Assembly: GCA_029378245.1 (NCBI GenBank)
Contig: JARKIF010000018.1
Span: 806,001-870,000 of the forward strand
From: Roridomyces roridus
Lineage: Eukaryota; Basidiomycota; Agaricomycetes; Agaricales; Mycenaceae
Length of the DNA: 64,000 nt
Reading direction: 5' to 3'
Translations under genes and position numbers: made by a program
The notes under the pieces: model-generated
Databases searched by the model: none
Told to the model about the DNA's origin: nothing
What the model saw: only the letters and a program-made list of their open reading frames with translations
Shown here: positions 45,293-57,183 of the stretch, in pieces
Position numbering within the stretch: the stretch's first letter is position 1
Layout of the letters: each line of letters begins with the position of its first letter

Positions 45293-47367
45293 GTGATGGG
45301 CCAAACTGGGCCTCCCTTTCCGAACTGTCCTGCTTCCGTCACTTACCTCCGTGTTTCGAAAAGGTCGACGATCGTGCTTGCCGTACTCGCCGTCGCCTCG
45401 GCGGCGGCGGGCCGCGCCCTCGATATTTTCCAATTTGTCCTCGACAACGCGCCGTCGCCCTTGTACGGCCTCCTCCTCGCTGCCTGCCTCCTCCCCGTCG
45501 TCGACCTCTGCGCCCCCGCCATTCGACAGCACTTCACCAACCGCGTCTCCCCAATGCCGAACGAGTTGAAGATCACTACTGAACAGGTCGAGGCCGCCAC
45601 TGTGCGGGGCATGCACATCTTCCCCCACAAGACCAGAGGCTTCCAGGAACTGACCATGTACGCGTCTTTCTTATCAAAGGTCGCGTCGTGTCTGATCCTT
45701 TCCACCTAGCCCAAAGAGAAAGGGAGACCTCAAGACAATGTGCAAAGACTTTGGTCTGAGGGTTACGGGCAACATATGCGAGCTTACCGGCTTCCTTCAA
45801 AACTTCAGTGAGAAATTCTGCAATGATCCTGTGGGAAGGTGCGTGTTCTTGCATGTTCTGTTGGGTTTGCACGACTAACATGTATCTCAAGCACCGCCAG
45901 GCCCAATCACCGCAGCCACAAAGGCCCTCGACCGGAAGGGAATGCCCCCAAGAAAAACAAACGAAACGCGGGGTTGGAGTTGCGCAGAGCAGTGATCATG
46001 AACACAGACCGGGCGACGGAGCGCTCCAAAGACAACCGGACAACAGACCAGGCCAACGGTCTCGTCATTTGGGTGCGTTTCAATTCTCGGTCATCGGAGC
46101 CACACTTTATCTGCCTTAGGCGAAACGCAAAATTGCCAGTTACCCATACGAACCTCGGAAAGCCAAGGCTAATACCCAGGTATTATATGCTGCTTATTCT
46201 TTCCTTTGTCCACTGATCAATCGTCTCCCAGAGTTCTGGCGGCACCATCAGCGAGCACTTACAGACCATTCAGAGTCAGCTTGCCATGCTGACTGCCGCA
46301 GGCACGGGTATGGTGGCAATGCTCCCCGCATACTCAACTCAGCAAATTGCCATTGAAGAGCCCGCCTTCCGGGAGGAGATGGACTTCGTTATTCACGATG
46401 CCACCACTTGGGAGGCAGGTGCTCCCGATCACCCCGACGATGTAAGTCCATGTCCTCAAACTCCTAAATACGAACCTTTTGCTGATACTTTCCAGGACGG
46501 TTACGACTACCATTTTGATACATCCATGCTGCTAGACTCCGAGTCTTTGGGTACAGCTGCCCCGCACATCTCCCCTGCTCCTACAGCATCACTGGTAGCC
46601 CCGAACGAACCGGTATCCATGGCGGCGGCGGCCGCTGGGAGCACATTGGTGCAGTGTTCTGCCCAGATGTCACCACTGGCCGCCTGCACTCCCATTACTG
46701 TCTCCCAGCCTTCCACAGGCACCGTTTCTGTTTCATCCTCTTCTCCTACCCCCGTTTCCTCTCCTGCTGCAGCTGCAGGCAGTAAAACACGTTCCTTCAA
46801 ACTGGGCAATGGCACCACACTTGATATCGCAGCCGATGACATCCTCAAGATTACAGTTCCTGCCACCAGCTTCGCGGACGACCTCAAACGGCTCAACGAG
46901 ATGTGGGATGACTCCTCCCCGCATTGGAAAGGTGTCTCGGTCGTCGTCGTTGCCGGCCAGCACATCTCTCTCAATCACTGGCCCCAGCTTTTCAAAAAAA
47001 CAAGTGTTTGGAACGCGCTCAAGTCAAATTGGACAGAGTGGAAGGTACATATTCAATTTAATCTCTGCCGTTACTTACTATTGTACAGTTTGTTGTTGAG
47101 CACTACCGGAAAGGAACGCCTGAAGAATTCTGGAGAGAGTTTACCTCTCCCAGCGGAACCCCGATGTCGTACACTGCAATTTGCAAGAGTCTCCGCAAAG
47201 ACCGCCAAGGTGATGATGAGGAGATGGTGGAGCGGATTCGGCGGGAGTACGGGGATTCATTCCAAACTACATTCACCTATCGCTGCAGCCGGACAAAGCA
47301 GGAGGTGGTTATGTCCAAGGCCAGGGCCATCATCAAACATTACGAACGTCTCAAAAATTCTTCTTGA
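45293..47367 (+). CDS. SAP-like DNA-binding protein of a putative mobile unit
   Basis: Seven exons (45293-45657, 45710-45838, 45892-46072, 46120-46179, 46232-46441, 46496-47044, 47089-47367) join in frame to about 590 residues. Exon 2 holds a SAP-like helix pair (PKRKGDLKTMCKDFGLRVTG, then NICELTGFLQNFSEKF), a fold that binds AT-rich or scaffold DNA. Next come a basic stretch and a Ser/Thr/Pro-rich linker. The C-terminal 120 residues are densely conserved-looking: WPQLFKKTSVWNALKSNWTE, GTPEEFWREFTSPSGTPMSY, RKDRQGDDEEMVERIRREYG. Start uncertain (45293 or 45553). It is convergent with the recombinase gene, 132 bp apart. Confidence 0.6.
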
Positions 47368-47499
47368 TTGATATACACCTCGAATCTCTCTTACCTACAA
47401 GCCTCTTTTGAATATTTCTTTTTCGTACACATCTTGAAATGCAGCAAATGAAATGTGATTATTAGAAGCGGAGAATTATCAATAAGGTAGCTGCATTAT

Positions 47500-49345
47500 T
47501 CAAAAACCACAGGCGCAGTTGCGACCACAAGTTGCACAGCGCAACATTGTCTTCTGATTTGGGTTCAAGAAATTCTCCCGCGTCTCCGTAGGGTCATCGT
47601 TCCATCCAATCAGATACTTTACGATGGTGAGGTTGGAAAACTCCATGCTCCATCCCCCCCATTCGCAAAGGCGGCGAAGACTCCAACACTGCCAAGTTGC
47701 AAAGAACTGACAACCACCCCGACAGAATGAATGAGTTCCGTATGGCCACGGATCCAGACCGATGTCGAGCAGATTGTGTCGGAACAATTCAAGAAACTTT
47801 TCCGTCTTCTTTGGGAAGAATCAATAATGATTGGGTGGCGAGCAAGGACACTCACCATGGGTTTCGTTCCGTCTCCCCACTGATCACGCCTATTCATCGG
47901 AGGAAACAGATATCCATCAGTGGGCGCGTATAAGGCAATCCACTCAGCAATAGCCCTGACTGGGCACAGATGAGGAGCGTGGCGCCACTCATGCAGGACA
48001 AAGGGTTTGATGCCTGCAGGAATGATTAGCAAAGCATCGGCCAAGGAACGAATAATAGGCATACCACCATTTTGATTGGTCTTGCGAAAGGGTAGAGTCA
48101 ACTCTACCGCAGTGTCACCAATCAGGCAAATCTCGTGCCCTTGTATTTTCAGGGCTTCATCGAAACGGAGCAGGCATAGAAACGATATAATGTAGACCGC
48201 ATAGAGCATGACTCTTGTACGTCCGCCACACCACTCATTCGGGTCAGCAGGTCTCTTGCGGCTGCGGGGCTCTAGGGGCTGGATATTCTTGATGTGCGGC
48301 TTGTTATTATGATGATACAATTCCTCGAGGATCTCCTGCACAAGAACGTTAATGTAAAGCAAGAAGATCAGAAGGATAGCAGACCGGGGTAATGGCACGC
48401 GCACTGGTGGATACTTCTCCACCATGTACCTGGATGACTGTTATTAGAAATATCTTTGAGCAAAGACGAATAAAGACATGCCTTCTTTTTGCGCAGACTG
48501 ATCATGTAGCTTGAGACCGTTTCCGAGACTGAAGGATTGCCCCTCATCTTTCCAGTAACTTCACTCTTCTGCCATTCCACCGATCCAAGCCCATTAAGAC
48601 GCCCAAAGCCATAGGTAGTTGCAGCACGCATCTTCTGAGCATGTGAGTATGAAGCGCGCAGGACCTTGGCGTCTTTGGTTTCGCCATCCAATTTAATATC
48701 ATCACACCTGAATACGAGTCAATATTCAAAGAGTTACTGGCTGGTGAGAGGACGTACGCATTCATGATCCATGCAACAATAAAGGTGGGTGCCTGGGTGT
48801 CCGGGTCCGATGTAACGAAATCCTTGCCAGTTGCAATAAAGCCTTGCTCGTGGACAAAGGTTTCCAGGGATTTGAGAAGCCTGTGTGACAAGTAAGAGAG
48901 ATGATAGAATACACTAAACTCTCGGAACGCACCTTTTATATTCAGCGTCAGTACCCTCCACCACCCCTTTTGAGGACTCCTTGATGACCGAACGCAATTC
49001 AGTAATATCCCTCATCTTGAAGTCCCCGGGCCCTTGGGCATCTGCAGCTTGTTCCGAGTCAGACCCAGAGTTGTCGTTTTCATCTTCATCTGATCCTAGA
49101 TCACCCTCTCCAAGCCCATCCTCGTCTTCATCCTCATCGTCACTCTCTCTGCCTTCCAGCTCATGCACATCCAAAGTCTCCCCCTCCCCCTCCATGTCTT
49201 CCTCGATCTCCAGGGCTGCAAAGTCAATACGGTCTATGGCCGATCCGGGTGAGAGTGTTGACAAGGTCACTGTTCGCTGCATCGGTGCGCCTTTGATAGC
49301 GAGCAGGAGTCCTGAGAACTTGTTCTTGTCCAGAGGCAGGCTCAT
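47500..49345 (-). CDS. Tyrosine recombinase (Crypton-like)
   Basis: Multi-exon gene of roughly 500-600 residues. The N-terminus has an acidic linker (ESDDEDEDEDGLGEGDLGSD). The middle is an arm/SAM-like helical domain (AKVLRASYSHAQKMRAATTY, WQKSEVTGKMRGNPSVSETV). The catalytic part has the first arginine (LLRFDEALKI), the beta-hairpin lysine (PFRKTNQNG), THSFCRGGCQF in the H-x-x-R position, CEWGGWS as the H/W box and NLTIVKYLIGW with the presumed nucleophile tyrosine, then a Cys-rich tail CATCGRNCACGF. The arginine of H-x-x-R appears as cysteine, so activity is uncertain. One intron seems to use a GC donor (aag|gcatgt near 48481). Confidence 0.75.
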
Positions 49346-49416
49346 GGTGAAGGTGGGAGGGAAGGGGAATTGATATTAGGAGTAAGAAAACAAGTCTTGA
49401 TATAGTCGCCACTGTC

Positions 49417-51225
49417 TCAGTCTTTCCCCCCTCTGATTCCGAGACCAGCGCCGCCCCTGCATCCACTTTGAGTAAATGAATGTCGAAAAATGTAAAATTG
49501 ATTGGATGCCCACCTGCGTTTAGCTTTCAAAATCTTCTCCTTCGTCTTCTTGGTCTTCGAAGTTTTCCCGCTTCCAGATTCTGTAATGGGTATTCAGAGC
49601 AAGCAAAGTGAGAATAAGATGGGTGTACCTTGTTTACCGGGCTGCTTGCCTTCATTCTTTGCACTGATATAGTCGAGGACAATTGACGCCGATAGATGCT
49701 CGACCATTGATTGCGGAACCCATGCACGTTGCCTCGGTAAAATCTGGGCCACCCAAACAACGGCGGCAGCCTTGCTGGCAGCCGTGTCCCGCTTGCCAGT
49801 GATGGCACCAAGAGCTGCCTGGAGTATTGCCGGGTCCACGTTAAGCAAAACACGCAACTCGGCAAGTTGGCCAGTGGAGGTATGGCGGCGATCTCCCACA
49901 ATCCTCCCGATGATGGATTTGGATTGTTCTTGTACGAAAAACCCGTCGTTAGCCAAGGCCCCTTGGACCAGCTCCCGAACAACCAGCCCCGCAAAAAGGT
50001 GTTCCGCAAAGTGCTCCAGTATGCCGAATGAGTTGCCCCACGCGAAGTGCTTTTCTGCGAAACGTGCGAGGATGTCGAGGCGAGGAGGGTGGAGAGCAAG
50101 GGGAATGAGAGTCGCATTTGATACAATAGGACGGAGGTACAGATTTAGGATGTTGAGGTCAGGGAAATCGTGGGGGATCTTGTCTGCTAGCGCTTTGCAA
50201 CGATGAGGAAGGTGACCAGAATTATTGGTCTGCATTTCCAATCGCAAGGCCTGGCGCCAAGCATCCACAGAAACTGCGGGGAATTGGCTGAAAAGAGCAG
50301 AGATGAGCTGCGTTCCAAGGCCAGCTCGAGTCAGCCCGATAGCGATGGTGATGCCACAGCTGCGGAGCCCATTCTAAAGAGATTGAGCAAGGGTTCATGT
50401 GTATAGTAGGTAGACTTACAGAGTAGTCGCCGCCCGCAAGCAGTGCGATCAGAATGAGGCCATCCCGATCCAAACCAAGGCGAGTTGATATGTCATTGGC
50501 AGAATACTGGGAAGCTTCAAAAGCTTTGTTATCTTCGGTGCGACTGCGTATAGTTCAGCAAGAAATGTATGAGTCACAAATAGTTACCCACATGCGCAAG
50601 ACTGTGCTTGCCCCAAAGACAAATGCATCAGAGTCGTCAGTGAGGATTGCGTCTATACTAGCAGGCGTGCCGGCGACATTCATTGTGGCAAGGGTCGCTT
50701 CGGCTTCACCAGGGGCCTGCACAGCATTCAGACGATTCAAGATGAGGGAATGAGGGACATACAATGTGCCACACAAATCCAAATCCATCCAGCATCTGCT
50801 GGAAAGATTCCGCTAAGCAATGGTCGTTCCCACGGATAACAGCGCCGCGCTTGATCTTTGGCCGGGCGGGCCCGTCGAAGACAAAGATTGGGATAAAGGG
50901 GAGGCGGAAGAGTCGGCTGCAGCGGGCGAAGAGCTGTACAAGCGCCGGGCCTTTGGCATTCCCATACTGAAGAGCACAAGCACGGTACATCCAGCCACTG
51001 CAAAAGAGTTAACAAAAAGACCTGCACAGGTAAGCCGCTCTTACCTTGCATCTATGCCAACACGGTATCCACGAACACCATTGACGTTGGCGACAAAGCC
51101 AGTGCTGACGGCTAGTTCGGATAGGGATATCTTCTGCTCAACAGCCTGCAGTTCCTATGAAATATGAGTATATGGAAATCCGGGGAGCGAAAGAGAAATA
51201 CCGGCCACAGCCCGTTTATGCCCAT
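49417..51225 (-). CDS. XPG/Rad2-family nuclease (GEN1-like)
   Basis: It starts MGINGLWP at 51225, the canonical N-terminus of this family, then an intron and ELQAVEQKISLSELAV. Catalytic landmarks follow: GIDASGWMYR, IPIFVFDGPARPKIKRG, APGEAEATLATMN and AILTDDSDAFVFGAS, with acidic residues in the expected places, then GLDRDGLILIALLAGGDYS for the helix-hairpin-helix region. The C-terminal half has no familiar domain and ends in a Lys-rich tail (KTSKTKKTKEKILKAKR). These enzymes cut branched DNA such as flaps or Holliday junctions. It lies 71 bp upstream of the recombinase on the same strand, unusually tight spacing here. Confidence 0.78.
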
Positions 51226-51841
51226 GGTGGTGGTATTCAGGAGAGTTGAAATTCGATCGACGGCAGGTGGCTACGGCAACAGGAGTAACAGGGTGCAGAA
51301 ATTGTTGGCTTGACTAGTTGCAAGGGATTGAGTGAAAGGAAAAATCATGAGTGTTTGCAACGCACCCGTAAACTCCTAGTGAGCTGTCGGCCCAATTTAC
51401 ATCCCTCCTGCTCGTACTACCAGAGGATATTGCACCGGGGGCGGATGGGACTACAGCTGAACGCGAGAGACGCTAAGAACAGCCGCCGTCCCATCCCATC
51501 GAGCTTGCACTGCATTCTTCCTCTGCAAAAAATAATGAGAAAAGGACGAGGCTGGAGCCATTCTCCCTACCTCCCGGGAGCTTCAATTCCCTCTGGCAGC
51601 AGTCCCAGGCAACAGAGAACCAGCACTCCCTTTCGGTGAAGCACCACACGAACGATAATGCTGGATGTCGCCCGGAACTACAGTACTGGTTACGCTGCGC
51701 GTCATGAAAGAGTGTCGTTGTGGAGCGGTCTGCTGGTAGGATGTGTTGGAACTGAGGTTGGATTAGGGAGTTCTTTGAATTCGGCTGTTGGTGAGAGTTG
51801 GCTGAGAGAAAGAGTAAACAAGTCATCTGATCTGTAACGTC

Positions 51842-52031
51842 ACGCGTCCAAAATTCGCGGACGTCCGTGAATTTTGGACGCGTCCCTAAACGCGGTCTAC
51901 AGACATAGTTCTGTGTGAATCTGTACTTGAAAACAACATGCAACATATTTTGAGCTTTAAAACGCGTCGTGAATGAGTGTCTGTGCTAGAAGAAAAAAAG
52001 TACTGGTTTTGTAGCGTCCCCGAAAACGCGT
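51842..52031. promoter_or_regulatory. Cluster of ACGCGT boxes with a palindrome
   Basis: ACGCGT occurs at 51842, 51878, 51962 and 52026. The first two form the ends of a 42-bp palindrome whose 15-nt arms (ACGCGTCCAAAATTC and its complement) flank a symmetrical centre. ACGCGT is the fungal MBF (MCB) site for S-phase genes. The cluster is 0.6-0.8 kb upstream of the XPG-type gene. Regulation of that gene is an inference. Confidence 0.4.
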
Positions 52032-52167
52032 CCAAACGTGTCTCTTCAGGAGCCAAGATGAAGATTGCCTTTGAATTCAATGTTGATTTACAGGAAGACA
52101 CGTGAATAAGAGCAGAGCCCAGTGGTTGCCAGCAGACTGAACTGTCTGGCTATGCCGTGTACTGGAG

Positions 52168-52274
52168 CCGAGTGGACTGTCTTTTTTCCCGGTCACCCCA
52201 TTTTCGCTTTTAATTTTCGCTGGTGAGAACTGTCTTTTGCATCGAGATGGGGCATCAAGAGACAGTCCACTCGG
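52168..52274. repeat. 107-bp inverted-repeat unit
   Basis: Perfect 15-bp arms (CCGAGTGGACTGTCT and its complement) bound a 77-bp centre. It may be a small foldback element. I see no target duplication. Confidence 0.5.
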
Positions 52275-53487
52275 GTGCTTGCGAGCGCCAAAAGACAGTC
52301 AGTCCGGCGAGGCCTCGGCAGTCTCGCTTAACATGGCCTCATTGTGATATCTTCCTCACCCTCATTTGCAGCACCCACCCACAGCAGGACCTCAAAACGT
52401 GGGCAACTTATCAACCCATCGCGCTCCGTATTTTCTCCTCCCATCTCCCATCTCCCATCCCAAACCCTGTCAGACCAGTCCCGTCTCATCAGTCTCAAAT
52501 CCAGACCCATGCCTGCTTTACCACCAATCAGCCATGATTCCGCCGGCTGGTCTCGAGGACGAGTAGCAGACCTTGGAGGGTGAGGCATCATCCTTCCCGG
52601 GCCCTCCCCATTTTGCCATTCCTCTATTTTTTTCTTCCGCGCTGCGCGCGTGCTGCCTCTTGGCACTTCCCTTACCGTGCAGCGTCTTGGCCCTCTTTCT
52701 CTTTCTTCCTTTCTTTATTTCCTTGCCTTCTTGCAGTGCTCTATTACCTCCGCGCGCACCCCCTATCTTCCCTTTTGCAATTTGCGTTCTCATTTGCCTC
52801 CGTGCGCTCGGCGCTCTTGGCCCTTGCTTACTGTACACGCCCATCATCGGCCATCACTAGTCACATCATAGTCACATCATTTAAACTGTATTGTTTGTCT
52901 GTCGAAGATTCACTTCCCACTTCAGCCGCTTGCCAGTGAGGCTGAGTGGATTGTTACCGTTTCCCAACCAACGCCAGCCCAGTGGTATCTCAGCATCGTA
53001 CCCGAAGAGACTCTCCAGACCCTGACTCAAACACTTTGCGTTCACGAGACAAGACACCGCAATCTATATCAAAGATTCCAAGCTATCTGAGCCAACAGAG
53101 TGGTCGCCCACGAGGCCACGGCGCGCCGTGGACCCACAACGTCAAGACAAAAGATTATCAACATCTGTTGTCTCGGCACTATCGTGCCTGCTTTGTGCTT
53201 CTTCGCCTTGAAGCCTTTACCACACTGCTTCTGTGTGCGAGAACAATACTGCCTATGGTATCTGCGCCTGACAAGAAGCTGCAATGTCCAAATGTATCTG
53301 ATTTCTGCCTGAAACTGTGACCGTTCGCATTGGGGGCGCCCCGTTGGCTTAAAAGGCCGTCTTATACGAACCCACCGGCATTCAGTCGAGTCTCTTTCGC
53401 CCCGCAATCCCAAGCCACAGTCACCAAAGTCAGCTTTTTTCGCTCCTGATCTGTATGCAACTAACGACTGAGTTCTCGCTAGGGAGT
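52275..53487. other. Intergenic stretch
   Basis: About 1.2 kb, pyrimidine-rich around 52380-52850. Short frames overlap on both strands and none is supported. Confidence 0.45.
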
Positions 53488-54778
53488 ATGAACCATTCTC
53501 ATTGGTATGACGATTTCGCTCGCGACTATTCCGAACAGCACAGACACAATCCACCCGATCCGGACGCATTTCATACCGCCGTGGATGTACACTATGACAC
53601 GCTCGAGACCGCACGGCAGCGCAGGGAGAAACCCCGCGCGCATGGTGTGACCTATTTTGACGCTCCGCCTCAAGATCCGCGCTACGCTGTATCAGGAGCT
53701 GCCAGCAGGTATCCCCAGTTGAGACAAGAGGTCATCAACTCGCGCTTGGCTCAATTTGAGCCCGGTGTTCTAGATGACCTTCCATACGATCCCCTCGTAG
53801 GCCCACCCCGGGGAAATTGCTGTGAATATGCCAACATCCCGCCCCAGCTCTCCCGTGGGTATAGCACGCTCAGAACATTGAACTCTGAGGCCGGCCATTT
53901 GGGAGCCACTACCAACAGAATCCCGCTCTGTGGTAATTGCCAGACGTTGGCACAAAGGCTCGCAGAGCAGTACCCAGGTCTCACAATTTACGACGTAGTC
54001 GGCAACAATACCTACCAGTCGCACTGCACAGTTCGTTTCTATTCTTCTGGTTCACCATTCCGTCCTTTTCAATCGAAATATCAGATCCAAGCACTCGAAA
54101 TGAAGAAACAAGGCAGATCAGATGAGGCAATATATATTGTATGTCTTTACTTGACGGTCATGATGCAAAAACCACTGACGTGACAATTTCAAGTTCCTCT
54201 TGAAGGAGACAGCGAACATTCTACAAAATGTATGTTATGCTCTCCGGTCGACTACTTGCTCACACTACTTCTGTAATGCAGTGTTCACAGCAACTTTCCA
54301 ACAAGGCTTCCGTGAAAGAGCACGAAGCATTGGCTGCAGAGAACGCTGCAAGCGGTGTGCAAGAACGTTTGCGACGATTCGGATATGAAAAGGACCGCAA
54401 AGAATTTGAGGCCAAGTATCGTGTGAGTAAATTTCGCCACTGCATTCCATTTCCGCCAAGGTCCGACGGGCTATGTAATCACAGGGGGCGACGAACGCAC
54501 GCGAAGCCGCAACCAAAGCTCGGCAGGATGCACAAAGCACTGCGGAGAAGTGGAGCCAAGTTACGCAGGAGGTCACAACCCTTGAGAAAGCCAGATACCT
54601 GCGGCAGGGCGGTGCAGCTGCAGGCCCGAGCCACATGCCTATGGCCGTCGCTGGTTCCAGTGGGCAGCCCTATCCCGCTTTTCAAGTTCCGAGCTATCAC
54701 CCTTCTCGTGGTGCTCCTGCAAACTACGATGGGGCTTCCAACAGAGGCCTGCCACCATTCAACCAGGGATACCGCTGA
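53488..54778 (+). CDS. CxxC / coiled-coil protein, paralogue 2
   Basis: Five exons (53488-54030, 54085-54138, 54194-54229, 54282-54422, 54485-54778) join in phase to 355 residues. All exon boundaries but the last are in phase 0. N-terminal half: charged, then CCEYANIPPQLSRGY and RIPLCGNCQTLAQRLAEQYP, with a CxxC pair, then GLTIYDVVGNN. The two tiny exons (IQALEMKKQGRSDEAIYI and FLLKETANILQN) start a coiled coil (ALAAENAASGVQERLRRFGY). The C-terminal tail is Gly/Pro/Ala-rich. It is the homologue of 29629-31042, with the same small-exon pattern. Function unknown. Confidence 0.75.
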
Positions 54779-56869
54779 CGATTATGCAATAACGCCTCTC
54801 TGTGCGATATCGGTCTCGACGGGACTTGTAGATCTCGTCGTCTTGTACGCCTTATGCACTCTCTTGTATTGGTTTCATATCTCACCAGTGTGTTGTTCTG
54901 TATGACTGTATTCATGTTCTCCATTTCTTCAGTTGAAATAATCTATTTATCGAAAATGATGGAACTGCATATGAACTTCAACCGTGGGAAATGATCAGAT
55001 CGCCACTGATGCGCCCTGTACTTGCCTTGGAAGGAGTTCCAATACGGGTCGTCTGTAGTTTTGAAAAGCAAGCGGTTAATCATCTGAAATGGGTCTTTCC
55101 TTGGAATCACTTGTACTACATTGATATTGTGTCCGAACAAAGGAATAAGCGAGTCGCGCTGAAGAGGACGACAATGTAATGCAAATGCAAGGTCAAAATT
55201 GATGCTCATTCTTATGTCGGAAGCCTGGGCATACTATATGAGACCCCCTACCTGGCCGCACAGGCTACCTGGCCACCTGCTCCATACAAGCCTGTCGGTC
55301 GGATATTATTGCTTGGTTGTAGTCGCATATTGGAAGGGATGTACATGGCTCGTCGTGAACCGAAATTGGACTTGATTGACGCAGTTGACGTGATGTTGTG
55401 CCTGTCAACAATCGGGGCGGAAGCCCGTAACACGTGATTTCTTAATTTGCCCATGGCATCGCTTGCATTTGACTCACTCTTTCTCAACGACCACCCCACC
55501 AATCCGGGACCTCTGGGGCTTCTTACACTCAGCAGACCCCGGGCTATCTGCTCCTCAACGATTAGGCCACCTGTTCTACCCCAACTTCCACCATATCGGC
55601 CAAGATTGCAACTGAAGCAGCAAATTCCAGCACTCAGCGTGTCGGATCGTCACCTTTGTATCGGACCCAGTTTTTCTGGTACCAACTTCAAACTCTGCAC
55701 GGTCTGTAAGGACCTTCTAGGCATGCTATTGGCGATACTAATATGATTTTAGCCATCTTGAATTCCCGGCGCTAGAGCCGATTGCTACTCGACCCCAGTT
55801 TCCGTATGCCGAACGTGTCGAGATTTTATGAGGGGATGGGGGACCACGGCGGCGTAAATGGCCACCAGGGTGCGTACATGGAACCTTCTTCTCAATGTAC
55901 CCCGCTCACCTTGTCTGTATACCCGTCACGGCTTCGGACGGGGGCTCGTCGTCACACGTGTTTTGCCCACTTTTCTACCACATCGAAACACGACCACCAC
56001 ATGTACCCCACCCTGTCCCACCCTCTTGAACTGCAATATTAGCACGTTCTCAACCCTCTCCTTCGTTACTGTGGCTGTTTATGGGCGTCGGCGGCTGATG
56101 AGCTGGCGGGAGGCGAGACAGCATATCACACTTTCCCGCACTTTTCCGGCACCCTTGTCACCTCTCCCGACCCTCATAGGGCTTTCTGATCATTGAAAAG
56201 CCCCAAAGTCGAGTCCCCGACCGTCTCCACTCGACGTCGAGCGCCGAAGAGTATCGCTGCTCTAGCCTGCCGTCTCTCTCCTCTCCCCAACACTAGAGCC
56301 CACCGTCGCGGCTCGCTAGGGACCAGCCCGACCACATATGCCCTTTCGACGCATTGGAGAATGATATTATCATGCTCTCAGTGGTTTCCGCGCGACTATC
56401 TACGCTTACGCACAGTCTGCTGTTCGGGTGAGGTGCTCATTGTCAATATTCGGTGTGATCTGCGGCAACAGAGCCAAAAATGTGCATTCATGAGTTGAAT
56501 AAGAGGCCTCTGGGGCACTATAGTCAAGTTATACCTTCAGCGAATCGCCAGGAATCGAGAGCGGCGATGCGCCATGACAGACGGGAATGATTCCCACGCA
56601 TGGCCAACTTAGCCGGGCAGGCCATTTTTGGACCTGCCTCCGCAAAATATTTCCCATGTCACCAAAACTTGACAGAATCGGTCGACTGGGGGCTTGTTTT
56701 ACTCGTAGGAGTCCAGACTATCACCCTGGGCACTCCGCTCCGTTGCCCATGGCGGTAATCGCTTCCCCGACACCGAAAACCTCTTAGGTGGCCAGGAAGA
56801 CCGTCCCATATAGTACATAGATGAAAACTTGAAGACGACGATATCGCGTTCAACGGATCTAGATTGTAG
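54779..56869. other. Gene-poor stretch
   Basis: About 2.1 kb. Only short frames are present; 55447-55746 has an ordinary-looking start but no recognisable domain. No transposon ends are found. Confidence 0.4.
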
Positions 56870-57183
56870 ACTTGCCCCACAAAGAAAGATGGCGTGTCAA
56901 AACGTCGACCGCACTCTCCCGAAAATGAAACAATTCCGAATCTGAAGACAGTTAGCTCGAAGTGCCACGAACTTCATTACAAATACATATGTAAAGTGGA
57001 ATTGTCTCAGTGGTGTCCAAATCAGATTCGGGACCGTGAAGGAAACAAACCGAAGAAAACTGCTCTTGTATTGGAGAAGATACATTCATCTTTGGTTCAT
57101 TTACGAAGGAGTAATTAAACGCTTTCGATTCCCCCCTAGAAAGGTTCAGAGAAAATCGGGCAACGATGAATGACGCGTACAAA

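Noticed and set aside
45167..45628. Acidic minus-strand frame opposite the SAP-like gene start
   Set aside because: The plus frame has GC-rich third positions and joins in phase to six more exons; the minus frame has no partner exons.
47500..49345. Starship captain (DUF3435)
   Set aside because: The recombinase is of tyrosine type, but its CEWGGWS / Cys-rich tail layout and basidiomycete context fit a Crypton-like group better, and no Starship-scale cargo is visible.
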